Positions 45,318-53,922 of a DNA stretch of 64,000 bases are shown one piece after another. Under the pieces are notes generated by a model. It saw nothing but the letters and a program-made list of their open reading frames with translations, did not search any database and had not been told where the DNA came from. The translations under genes and the position numbers were made by a program. The stretch is from Planctomycetota bacterium. Its GTDB lineage: Bacteria; Planctomycetota; Planctomycetia; Pirellulales; Pirellulaceae. The stretch is from assembly GCA_014381825.1 (NCBI GenBank), contig JACNKX010000150.1, positions 1 to 64,000 on the forward strand, read 5' to 3'. The number at the start of each line of letters is the position of its first letter. Within the stretch, counting starts at the first letter, position 1.

Positions 45318-47003
45318 TCATTTGTTGTCTGTGATGACAGCCGGATTGCTGATTCGCGAGTACGGGCTTGTCAGGCCTGAATGTTCTCGGGCGCGGACGG
45401 TGTAATAGTACTGTCGTTCGGGATCGGGGAGCTTCGTGTCGGTGAACCTCATCGCGCTGAGACTCCACACGCGAGCGCCGCTCCAGTGCATGGCCGGTTC
45501 GCTGGATTCCCCGCCGCGCTGGCATTTGAGAAATGTAGTTTCGGTCTTGCCGGTGTACGTCACGACTTCAGGTTCGGCCATCGAGTGATTGCCGGCGATC
45601 AACAATTGTCCGCTGTTCGGAAAGCCCTCCGTGGACTCAACAATCAGCGTCGCGGCCTTCGCGTCGAGGTATTTTCCGGTGAGGATGATGTCAACCACTG
45701 GAACCACCCCGACTTTTTCAAACACGCCGGTGCAGTCCAGCTTAACGCCCCGCAGGTTCGGGCGAGGCGAAGGCACGCTGCGCATGATGACGTATTCCTT
45801 CGTCTCCCCGTGACGGCGTGCGGGTTGCCATGTCAGTAGTGGGCCGTCGGCGCGGTTGTCGGCGACGTGTGGCTGGCGAGGCGCCTCTGGCTGTTTCGCG
45901 ACAGCGAGATACATGTCGCCTTTCTTCTTGTCCGGCGAATCCTTATCGGAGATGAACAGCAACTTCGTGCCATCCGGGCTCCAGTGGACCGTGGGATGAG
46001 TGATGTGGCCCGACTCCCACGAGGCATGGTGGTAACAGAGCACTCGCAGCGCCGGGGAAGAGCCGTCAATGGGCACGATCACGATCGCTCCGGGGTAACT
46101 GTGTCCGGCGTTGTCCGCTGCAACGTACCTGCCATCGGGACTGATCGCGGGATGACTTCCCAGCCACGTCAGTTCCTTTGTGACATCTCGCCGTACACCG
46201 GTTTCGAGGTTGTAAAGCCCCGCAGAACACTCACCGAGCCACTTCGCGGGATCGCCGCCCTTCGGATCACAGATCAGCATGTTCTGTCCGTCCGGCGTGA
46301 AGTATTCGTGCCCGCCCTCGCCGATCAGCCGCGCTCCGGAGCCGTCCGGCTGAACAACGTACTGCTGGCGAGAGGACTTCATCCGCCGAATGTCCATGCG
46401 TCCGGGAATCCAGCCGATGCGACCGTGTTTCGTCTCGCCCGTGAAATCGAAGAAACCCGTGCCGTCCATCTTCACAAACGACGACATCACGACATCCTGC
46501 TTGTCACCGCCGGGCTGCTTGATGACACGAGTGAATAGGACGCTTTCGCCATCGGGACTGACGCCCATCTTGTTCAACTGCGATTCGAACGGCCCGGCAA
46601 TGCGGCGTGAAGCACACGTCTTCAGGTTGATTTCGTGAAGCTCGTATTTGTTGTTCACCAGCGGCGTGCAAACGACTTCCCGGCCCGAACGAGACCACAC
46701 GCCGTACACCGTCGGCCCTCTCTGGTCAGTGACGCGAGTGATCTTCGATCCATCCGCCGTCATCACGAACAGATGCCATGCTCCTGTCCGCTTTGACCGA
46801 AACAGAATCTGCGATCCATCCGGCGACCAGGGATCCTTAATGCGATCCGGTATGATCTCGACCTCAGGATCCGTCGTCCGTCGCCACACTTCAGTGCCGG
46901 TGACTTCGTCGCGGTAGTCACTGCGTTCCGACTTCCAGGCGCGGTCGGCGGCGGAGCAGACAGTGGCCGTCGCGGCCAGAACGGCTATTAAGGTGATTTT
47001 CAT
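45318..47003 (-). CDS. secreted TolB-like propeller protein with C-terminal Fn3-like domain
   Basis: This 561-aa protein has a signal peptide (MKITLIAVLAATATVCS). About residues 30-380 form a TolB/WD40-like propeller with repeated WSPDGSQILF, WSRSGREVV, VSPDGESVLF, FTPDGQNMLI and ISPDGRYVAA strands, resembling oligogalacturonate lyase (PL22). The C-terminal part (about 390-560) looks like Fn3 (QYYYTVRAREHSGLTSPYS). The KHGRIGWIPGRMDIRRM segment and the GHITHPTVHWSPDG histidines may be metal ligands. It may degrade or bind uronate oligosaccharides; unproven. The start at 47003 is seven bases after the upstream stop. It is a partial paralogue of the next gene, which has the same propeller-Fn3 order. 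Confidence 0.8.
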   Translation of the reverse strand: MKITLIAVLAATATVCSAADRAWKSERSDYRDEVTGTEVWRRTTDPEVEIIPDRIKDPWSPDGSQILFRSKRTGAWHLFVMTADGSKITRVTDQRGPTVYGVWSRSGREVVCTPLVNNKYELHEINLKTCASRRIAGPFESQLNKMGVSPDGESVLFTRVIKQPGGDKQDVVMSSFVKMDGTGFFDFTGETKHGRIGWIPGRMDIRRMKSSRQQYVVQPDGSGARLIGEGGHEYFTPDGQNMLICDPKGGDPAKWLGECSAGLYNLETGVRRDVTKELTWLGSHPAISPDGRYVAADNAGHSYPGAIVIVPIDGSSPALRVLCYHHASWESGHITHPTVHWSPDGTKLLFISDKDSPDKKKGDMYLAVAKQPEAPRQPHVADNRADGPLLTWQPARRHGETKEYVIMRSVPSPRPNLRGVKLDCTGVFEKVGVVPVVDIILTGKYLDAKAATLIVESTEGFPNSGQLLIAGNHSMAEPEVVTYTGKTETTFLKCQRGGESSEPAMHWSGARVWSLSAMRFTDTKLPDPERQYYYTVRAREHSGLTSPYSRISNPAVITDNK

Positions 47004-47010
47004 GGTTTCA

Positions 47011-50000
47011 CTATTCGTGTGGCTCATTGGGGAAAATCTCTGGAGCGCCAACGTCGTCAGTGATGAGGAACTGATCAACGAGGATGCCCGTATGGGTGGT
47101 CGTGAATTGCAAGGGGACCTTCCCACTGCGAAGCGGGAAGGCCTTGACGCTGGATCGGATCCATTTCCACGCAGTGGTTTCGACGGCCATGTGTCCGCCA
47201 TTCGTTTCGCCAACGGTCACGTGGAACTTGCCACGATCTTCGGTTCGGCGGCATTTGACTCGTGCCCAGACCATGTAATCCCCCCTCTTCGGAATCAGCA
47301 GTTGCTGTGTGGCGGTGGCGACGAGGCCGGACTTCAGCTTATCGCGAAACAGCAGATCACGATCGAGAACACCGACAGCGTAGGCGTTGCGAGCGGTTCG
47401 CTGGTCAAACCACGGCTCGAAGGGTTTGGTGAAGTCGCTGAATTCTGCTTCGAGAACGATGCGAGTCGGGCCGGTGCCGTTTACGGATGTTTCATTGGAA
47501 AAGGCACGGCTTTCCAGACCCGAATGCTCGACAGAGGTCACGACATAGTAGCCATCTAATGAAACGTCGTAGTGTGTTTCATCCACTGGAGTGTTTGTGA
47601 GTCGTCGATAGCCGTTTCCGCCGTTCGTCGAGTGATACACGTGGTAACCGGCGATCTCGCGCGAGTAGCGAGGCGGCGACCACACAAGTCGTAGGCCGGA
47701 CCGAGGAGCGGAGCGACGCTGTTCCGGCAATTCCGAGTTTAGAGAAGACGCAGCATTGCCGGAGCTGCACTTCGCTTGATCCGGCCTACGAACTCGCACA
47801 TCGACCGGTGGTAGCGGATAACGGGCGATAGCGAAGTAGACGTCACCCTTTGATCGCCGGCTGTCGGACAGCATCGGCGAGGCGTAGGCGACTTTGGTTC
47901 CGTCGGGGCTGGTTGCTTGTCCGGAGAAGAAGACGGTTGCATCGCCTCGCTTTTGACGGAGCGACTGCAAACGCTCGCCGTAGTCGTGATAGTTCATGGA
48001 AACAATCGGCCACATTGAGCCGTGCCGCATGTCGAAAAAGAACAACGGCAGTGGCCTTAGATCGCCGCGCATGGTGCCGAAGTCGCGATGCCAGACCCAT
48101 TCGGGGTGATCGAGATACGGGAAGTTGCCGAAATGCCAGACCTCGCCGGTCTTGCGCGACCGCACGGCCATCGTGCTCGTTTTCTGGAACGATTCGAGCA
48201 GCAGTTCGCGATCCGGCGACAGCGCCTGATGCCCGCTGCCCATGTTTTCCGCGCGGCGCACGGCGACGCCGTTAGAGAGCACGCGCCGTTTGATGCCCGG
48301 CCTCAATCCTTCGATGACCCGCACCGGTTTGCCGATCTCCGGCGTTACTGGAATCATCCAGATTTGACCGGGGTTGATGCTGTTCTCCGGCGTCTTCGGA
48401 AACGAGTTATGCAGCTTCAGCCAGTTCATGATGTAACTGACATACCAGCGTCCCTTGTCGTCGATCGACCAGAACGGATCGTTCAAGTAGTCCTTGGTTG
48501 GATCGTCGGAATCGGTTGCCGGTTTCAGCTCGCGGAATCGTTCGCCGCGCGAGTCGGAAACCGCCAGCAACTTCCGGTCGCGGGAAATCCACAGGCAACG
48601 CAGGTTCGGATCGGCGTTGACGTAAGTTCCGGGTTCGTCCGGTGCCATCTTCACCAGTCGCCAGTCGTCTCGTTTGGGAAGTCCAATGTCGACTTTCGCC
48701 TTGGTGACGATGTTCGTCAGCCCGTAACCGTTGTCGCGGTATTCGGTGATCATCCAGTCGGACGAGTCGCGGTCGCTCGGCAAATGGTCGCGCATCCACT
48801 TTGCCGGCCACGGCAGATAGCGCGAGTCAATCCGCTCGGCTTTGAACGGGCCGAATCGTGCCGAGCCGTCGGTTCTCAGCACGTAGCCGGGCGTGGTGAG
48901 ATAAAAGTATTTTCCGTCGTGAGTGAAATTCGGCGTGCCGGGATATTGCAGACGCGATCGAAGCCCCTGCGAAACGAGCCAGACTTCCGCGCCGGTCCAT
49001 GTGTCTTCGAACTTTTCGAAATGGGTTTGATCGGGTTTGGGCGCGGCCTTCAACTTCGTCAGGCCGTGAATCGGATCGACCGGCAGATTCTGTCCCCAGC
49101 GATGATCCAGCCGCGTGTCGCCCAGACGAAGCAGCTCGACTGAATCCAGCTCGATGGAGCCGCCGCCGCGTTTGATCTCAATCGACGCGGTGATCGTGCG
49201 CGGTTCGCTGCCGTTCTCGATGACGAAGGGGAGTTCGTGAACCGTGAACTCTTCGGATCGTGCGAACGGCATGGTGTACGCACCGTAGTACGGCGCGGTG
49301 AACGGCGTGCCTTGGGTGTCGTAATCCAACGCGCCTTGTACGGACATTTGCGCGACGATCGCATCGCTCTTCGCGCGAGCGCGCAAGATGTAATGGCCGG
49401 GTTTCGTCAGTTTGATCTCGTGCGTGAGACGTCTTTGGTTTTCATTCAGAATCGTGTCGCCGGAGCTGGGAAACAGATTCGCCCGTACCGTCGCGTCGAG
49501 CTTCCGCAACGGCCAGACTTTCACATGCCCATACCGGCAACTCAGCGTGTGTCCCATTTGTCGAAAGCCGATCCAGCCGGGCAGGTCGAGTGGCTTGTCA
49601 TCGTCGCAGGCGACCGCGACCACATCATCGACCATCACGCGAATCGTGCCGCCACGTTTGTAGATCCGCACGGTTTGAAACGTCCCCGTTTCGCCGCCAG
49701 TGATGAGATCGTTACCGCTTGCGATCAGCGTCTTCCCCTTGTTCTTCCGCAGATTCGCCTGCCCGCCGCGCGTGCCCGCGTTCGCTCCGGCTCCCGCCCA
49801 GTAGGAAACGTGATAACTCTTCAGGTCCCCGTCCCAGTACTGCTTGAACGAGCCATCCCGCGGCTTGATCGGTGACTTGAAAATGTTCTCGCCGCTCAGC
49901 CCGGTCGTGTTGAAGAAGACGATGTTCAGCCCTTGTTTCCGATCGTGTGGCCGCACGGTGAACTCAAGCAGGAAGTCAGCGGGAATCTGCTTAGCGAGCC

Positions 50001-50262
50001 AGAAGACCTGATGCTTCTCGCTCTTCAACAGCAGGTCGCCGTCGTCGGTCACGCGGGCAACGTCCCCGCCTTCCAGCTTCCAGTCGCCCAGTTCATCGGG
50101 ATCATCAAACAATGCTTCGTAAACCGGACGTCCGAAATCGATGTCGCTCGGAACGAAACGTTTGCCGACTAATTCATGTGGTGGAACCGTTTGCTGTGCC
50201 TCGACGATTGCTGGCAGGAGCAGGACGAGGGCGATCGTTGAAGCACTGTGGAGTTGTTTCAT
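47011..50262 (-). CDS. secreted DUF1961/TolB-propeller/Fn3 protein with an element-derived insertion
   Basis: This 1083-aa protein has a signal peptide, a DUF1961 LamG-like domain (about 45-255: EFTVRPHDRKQGLNIVFFN, KSYHVSYWAGAG), a carbohydrate-binding beta-sandwich (about 260-390), a TolB-like propeller (about 410-815; SDSRRSKGDVYFAIARY echoes the paralogue at 45318), an Fn3-like segment (RLVWSPPRYSREIAGYHVYH) and a further beta-sandwich to the end (MVWARVKCRRTEDR). Residues about 825-858 come from a palindromic repeat inserted in frame (see 47691-47789). It lies in the middle of the seven-gene operon, ten bases after the S9 peptidase gene. DUF1961 and TolB domains suggest glycan binding or lyase activity. 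A catalytic centre is not obvious. Confidence 0.82.
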   Translation of the reverse strand: MKQLHSASTIALVLLLPAIVEAQQTVPPHELVGKRFVPSDIDFGRPVYEALFDDPDELGDWKLEGGDVARVTDDGDLLLKSEKHQVFWLAKQIPADFLLEFTVRPHDRKQGLNIVFFNTTGLSGENIFKSPIKPRDGSFKQYWDGDLKSYHVSYWAGAGANAGTRGGQANLRKNKGKTLIASGNDLITGGETGTFQTVRIYKRGGTIRVMVDDVVAVACDDDKPLDLPGWIGFRQMGHTLSCRYGHVKVWPLRKLDATVRANLFPSSGDTILNENQRRLTHEIKLTKPGHYILRARAKSDAIVAQMSVQGALDYDTQGTPFTAPYYGAYTMPFARSEEFTVHELPFVIENGSEPRTITASIEIKRGGGSIELDSVELLRLGDTRLDHRWGQNLPVDPIHGLTKLKAAPKPDQTHFEKFEDTWTGAEVWLVSQGLRSRLQYPGTPNFTHDGKYFYLTTPGYVLRTDGSARFGPFKAERIDSRYLPWPAKWMRDHLPSDRDSSDWMITEYRDNGYGLTNIVTKAKVDIGLPKRDDWRLVKMAPDEPGTYVNADPNLRCLWISRDRKLLAVSDSRGERFRELKPATDSDDPTKDYLNDPFWSIDDKGRWYVSYIMNWLKLHNSFPKTPENSINPGQIWMIPVTPEIGKPVRVIEGLRPGIKRRVLSNGVAVRRAENMGSGHQALSPDRELLLESFQKTSTMAVRSRKTGEVWHFGNFPYLDHPEWVWHRDFGTMRGDLRPLPLFFFDMRHGSMWPIVSMNYHDYGERLQSLRQKRGDATVFFSGQATSPDGTKVAYASPMLSDSRRSKGDVYFAIARYPLPPVDVRVRRPDQAKCSSGNAASSLNSELPEQRRSAPRSGLRLVWSPPRYSREIAGYHVYHSTNGGNGYRRLTNTPVDETHYDVSLDGYYVVTSVEHSGLESRAFSNETSVNGTGPTRIVLEAEFSDFTKPFEPWFDQRTARNAYAVGVLDRDLLFRDKLKSGLVATATQQLLIPKRGDYMVWARVKCRRTEDRGKFHVTVGETNGGHMAVETTAWKWIRSSVKAFPLRSGKVPLQFTTTHTGILVDQFLITDDVGAPEIFPNEPHE
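47691..47789. repeat. palindromic dispersed element inserted in frame in the coding sequence
   Basis: Outer arms GTAGGCCGGA (47691-47700) and its near-complement TCCGGCCTAC (47780-47789) bound a 99-bp inverted repeat whose inner arms GTTCCGGCAA and TTGCCGGAGC also pair. The arms resemble those of the intergenic copy at 59859-59933. The length is divisible by three, so the host frame stays open and the repeat is translated as about 33 residues (RPDQAKCSSG, ...RSAPRSGL). The paralogue encoded at 45318 lacks this stretch at the matching position. Confidence 0.8.
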
Positions 50263-50272
50263 TCGGAGTATC

Positions 50273-52324
50273 TCAATCTTTGCGCATACTTCCCTCGAAC
50301 CAAGCCAGTATTCGCCGTAGCTTGTCGGCTCGGTGGCGTGGTTGCGCGATGGAGTGGCGTTCGTTGGGGTAAATCACAAGTTGCGTTTGCACGCCGGCTC
50401 GCAGCAGGGCCTGATGAAAAGCTCGGCCCATCGGTAGCGGACAACGGCGGTCGTTGGCGGAGTGCAGGATCAGGGTCGGCGTCTTGACTTTGTGGGCGTG
50501 TGTCAACGGGCTGTGCTGACGCATGGCGTCGGGAACTTCCCACGGCCGGCCGCCGAAGGACCACTCCGTCCAGCTTTGCAGATCGCTGAGCGTCCACATC
50601 ATCGTCAGATCGGTCACGGCGTTCTCGGCGACTGCGGCCTTGAAACGATCGGTCTGGCCGACCAGCCAACTCGTCATGTATCCGCCGTAGCTGACTCCGT
50701 AGACAAAGAGTTGATCCTCGCCTGCGACACCTTCTTTGATGAGATGATCCACACCAGACAGGATGTCGCGCATATCGCCGCCGCCGAGATCGCCTCGGTT
50801 GGCGTCAAGGAATCGCAAGCCATAGCCAAGGCTGCCGCGAAAGTTCGGTTTGAAGACCGCGTATCCCCGTGACGCGAAAATCTGATCGTTGAAACCAGCT
50901 CCCAATGAAGCTCGCCAATGCGGTCCGCCATGGGGATTGACGATCAATTTGTAAGGCGGTTTGGCGATAGCAGGGTGCGGCGTAATCAGGGCTCCGTCGA
51001 TCTTCATTCCCTCGCCATTGTCCCACTCAACCCGTTGGCTCTTTGCATTGAGCCGTGCGGGCGCTGACTTGCCGCGCGGGCGGAAACGACTTTCCAGTTT
51101 GCGGCGTTTGGAGAATTTTGATTTCGTATTCGCCACGCCGGATTCCGTGATCTCACCGGAATCGACGTTCAGCAGAAATCGTTTCGAGCCGAGACCCACA
51201 TAACCGTCATAGACGATGTGCGAATCGTCTTCCCAGCAATCGGCGTGCGTCCGGGAATTCGGGTTTCCGACAGCTCGATAATCGGCGTCGGGAGCATGGA
51301 AGTCGAAGACCAGTCGCGACGTCGGCTGCTTTCCCGTCATCACGAGGCCGAAGCTATAGATATCGAAATGCGGGCCACGATGACGGGGCGACGTCAGATA
51401 AATCAGCCGTGAACCGTCCGGCGAGTATCGCGGAAAGAACTCCGGGCCCGGCCCAGCGGTGAGCTGCCGAATGGCGTGCGTGGTGACGTCGATTTCCCAG
51501 ATGTCGAGGTTCTGGTTGAAGCTGTAGCGGATCGACTCCCGCTCGGCCGTGCGATTGGCATGGACGGCGATCTTCTTTTCGTCGGGCGACCATTGCGGCT
51601 GTCCATACCAGAACTCGTCGTCGGTCAGTCGGATGATTCGATCTGCCGCATGGTCGTCCGGATGCTCCGCCAGTTCGGCTACCCAGACATCACCCGGTCC
51701 AAACCCCTCGTAACCTTCCCCCTGATCTTCGCGAACGACCGTAACGTTGGCCGCGATCTCTGAAGCGGATCGAGGATCATCGCCATCGTCCGCGATGAAC
51801 ACGAGCTTGCGTCCATCGGGCGAAAACGCCACGCGTCCGTAGTTCTGATCGGGATAGACGCGACCGTCCGGTTTCTCCGGACCGGCGAGTGGAATCGCCG
51901 TTTCACCATCCACGGAAATCAGCCAGATATCTACGGTCGGTTCTGAGTACACCGGTGCCGGCGGCGTCTGTTTCCATCCCTTGGGCCGCGGTCGAGTTGA
52001 AAGAAACGCGATCCACTTCCCATCTGGCGAAATCAACGGCGCGCGAGCGTCTGGTTCACCCACTTCCATCGGCCGAGATCGCAGCGGATCACCGGCAGAA
52101 AACCACAGTGAATGCCGTTGTAACTTCGTCTCCGCGTCGATCCAGTTACGAACCGCAACACCGAATGTTTTGTCCGGCGCAACCGCCACCGAACCGAAAC
52201 TCGCATCCCGATAAAGATCGTCGATTTCCCAACGCCGCGCTTCGTCCGCAACGGTTGAGTGCTGGCCCAACAGGAAGACGAAAGCAAGAACTGAACAAAT
52301 CCAGAGCCGCGTCGCTCGAAACAT
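50273..52324 (-). CDS. S9 prolyl-oligopeptidase-family peptidase
   Basis: This 683-aa protein has a signal peptide (MFRATRLWICSVLAFVFLLG) when started at 52324. The N-terminal two thirds form a TolB-like propeller (LISPDGKWIAFLSTRP, FSPDGRKLVFIADD, WSPDEKKIAVHANR, RYSPDGSRLIYLTS). The C-terminal alpha/beta-hydrolase domain has NPHGGPHW, the nucleophile elbow YGVSYGGYMTS (Ser545), ILHSANDRRCP (Asp) and YPNERHSI (His). This is the dipeptidyl-peptidase/acylaminoacyl-peptidase type. It is probably periplasmic and releases dipeptides or acyl amino acids. It lies between the sulfatase and the DUF1961 gene in the operon. Confidence 0.92.
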   Translation of the reverse strand: MFRATRLWICSVLAFVFLLGQHSTVADEARRWEIDDLYRDASFGSVAVAPDKTFGVAVRNWIDAETKLQRHSLWFSAGDPLRSRPMEVGEPDARAPLISPDGKWIAFLSTRPRPKGWKQTPPAPVYSEPTVDIWLISVDGETAIPLAGPEKPDGRVYPDQNYGRVAFSPDGRKLVFIADDGDDPRSASEIAANVTVVREDQGEGYEGFGPGDVWVAELAEHPDDHAADRIIRLTDDEFWYGQPQWSPDEKKIAVHANRTAERESIRYSFNQNLDIWEIDVTTHAIRQLTAGPGPEFFPRYSPDGSRLIYLTSPRHRGPHFDIYSFGLVMTGKQPTSRLVFDFHAPDADYRAVGNPNSRTHADCWEDDSHIVYDGYVGLGSKRFLLNVDSGEITESGVANTKSKFSKRRKLESRFRPRGKSAPARLNAKSQRVEWDNGEGMKIDGALITPHPAIAKPPYKLIVNPHGGPHWRASLGAGFNDQIFASRGYAVFKPNFRGSLGYGLRFLDANRGDLGGGDMRDILSGVDHLIKEGVAGEDQLFVYGVSYGGYMTSWLVGQTDRFKAAVAENAVTDLTMMWTLSDLQSWTEWSFGGRPWEVPDAMRQHSPLTHAHKVKTPTLILHSANDRRCPLPMGRAFHQALLRAGVQTQLVIYPNERHSIAQPRHRADKLRRILAWFEGSMRKD

Positions 52325-52434
52325 GTCATTGCGAGACAGGAACATTGGGGACAGGAAGATGCGTGGTTTGTCTTTCATAAATTTCTGTCCTCAGTTTTCC
52401 TGTCTGTTTGTGTTGAATACGGAAGATCGAACAC

Positions 52435-53922
52435 TCATTTCATTCCGCTGCGTACTGCGGGCATCCTGTCAGCGAATCCGGCACCGGTGCGTTTGAGTTC
52501 GACCACCGCTGCGGCCCTGAAGTCACTCACCGTCTTACGAAACTCCGGATCGGTTGCGAGATTCTTCAGCTCTTCAGGTTCGGCCTTCAGGTCATACAAT
52601 TCTTCCAGCTCGCCTTTGACTAATGGCCGGACGTATTTGTATTTGCCTTTACGAAGCATCACGTACCACGGGATCGGTCCGTGAAAGATCTCTTCACCGG
52701 TCGGTAGCACATCAGTGTCGGAGCCGTACTTGCGACCAGTTGCCGCCAGCAGCACGGGATGCGGCCATTCAGCCTGAGGGTTCTTCAAGAGAGGTGTCAG
52801 GTCGTGGCCGTGCATTTCCCACGGTTGCTCAATCCCGGCAAAGCTGAAGATCGTGGGAACAAGATCGACGCCGCCCACCGGATTGGGACAGACGCGTCCC
52901 TGCGGGACTCGCCCCGGCATGCTGATTATCAACGGTGACCGGATGTTGGCATCGTATGCGGCGACTTTATGCCGGAAGCCATGCTGTCCCCAGGCGAAGC
53001 CCTGATCCGACGTAAAAATCACAAGCGTGTTTTCGAGTTGTCCCGTTTCTTCGAGCGTCGTCATCAGACGTGCCACACCCTCATCGATCGCTTTGACCGC
53101 CTGATGGTACTGCTGGACCCACGAAGTAAGCGTTCGTTTCCTCGACATCGGAACGCCGTCAGGGCCTTTCGTCCAGAAGTCGATCTTCTGCATCCAGTCC
53201 GGTTTGCCAGGCCGAGGTGGAAATACATCCGCCGGTGTCGGGACGTTGCTGCCCGCGTATTCCTTCAAATGCCGATCGGCTGGCGTGTAAGGACTGTGTA
53301 CGGCTCCGTAGCAAAGCCACAGATACCAGGGCTTCTTCTGATCGCGTCCTTCGCCTTTCATGAAGTCGATGGCCCAGTCCGTGTATTGGTCCGTCGAGTA
53401 ACGCTTCAGAACCTCCGTCTTCCCGCCGTGGTAAGTGATCGGCTGATCGTAGTAGTAGTTCTGGTGATTGGTCGTGTGTTTGGGACGATTCCAGACGATC
53501 TGGTAATCCCAATCGCGACCAAAGCCTGTATCGACGCCCGTATGCCACTTTCCGATCTGAGCCGTGAAGTAACCATTCTCCCGGAACACCTTCGGCCAGA
53601 ACGGACACTTTTCCGGATCGTATGCGCTGCCCGGGTACGGTCCTTCCATCCGCATCGACGCGACACCGAACTGATGATGTCCGGTAAGCAGCGTTGCCCG
53701 TGAGGGCATGCACCACGTTCCAATATACGCGGACTCGAAACGTACGCCCTGAGAAGCGAGCCGGTCGATGTTCGGAGTCTTCGCCCACGGATACGCCTCG
53801 GGATAGCAACTGATCGTCCGGTGCGAGTGGTCGTCGGTGTAAATGAATAAGACGTTGGGATGCTCTGCGGCAGACGCGATCTGCGCTGAGATGACTAAAA
53901 GAATTGTCGTCGCGAGTTTCAT
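52435..53922 (-). CDS. type I sulfatase, copy 1
   Basis: This 495-aa protein has a signal peptide and the type I sulfatase fold: NVLFIYTDDHSH (metal Asp pair), the formylglycine motif C71-M-P-S-R75-ATLLTG, the GKWHTGVDTGFG segment and FTSDQGFAWGQHGFRHK (metal Asp and His). An anaerobic- or FGE-type maturation enzyme would convert Cys71 to formylglycine. It resembles heparan-N-sulfatase-like enzymes, and the target may be a sulfated glycan. Its start overlaps the upstream ceramidase-like stop by four bases (ATGA). Confidence 0.94.
   Translation of the reverse strand: MKLATTILLVISAQIASAAEHPNVLFIYTDDHSHRTISCYPEAYPWAKTPNIDRLASQGVRFESAYIGTWCMPSRATLLTGHHQFGVASMRMEGPYPGSAYDPEKCPFWPKVFRENGYFTAQIGKWHTGVDTGFGRDWDYQIVWNRPKHTTNHQNYYYDQPITYHGGKTEVLKRYSTDQYTDWAIDFMKGEGRDQKKPWYLWLCYGAVHSPYTPADRHLKEYAGSNVPTPADVFPPRPGKPDWMQKIDFWTKGPDGVPMSRKRTLTSWVQQYHQAVKAIDEGVARLMTTLEETGQLENTLVIFTSDQGFAWGQHGFRHKVAAYDANIRSPLIISMPGRVPQGRVCPNPVGGVDLVPTIFSFAGIEQPWEMHGHDLTPLLKNPQAEWPHPVLLAATGRKYGSDTDVLPTGEEIFHGPIPWYVMLRKGKYKYVRPLVKGELEELYDLKAEPEELKNLATDPEFRKTVSDFRAAAVVELKRTGAGFADRMPAVRSGMK

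Noticed and set aside
48088-49143. Plus-strand open frame of about 351 codons
   Set aside because: Antisense to the DUF1961/TolB gene; composition resembles the complement of that gene.
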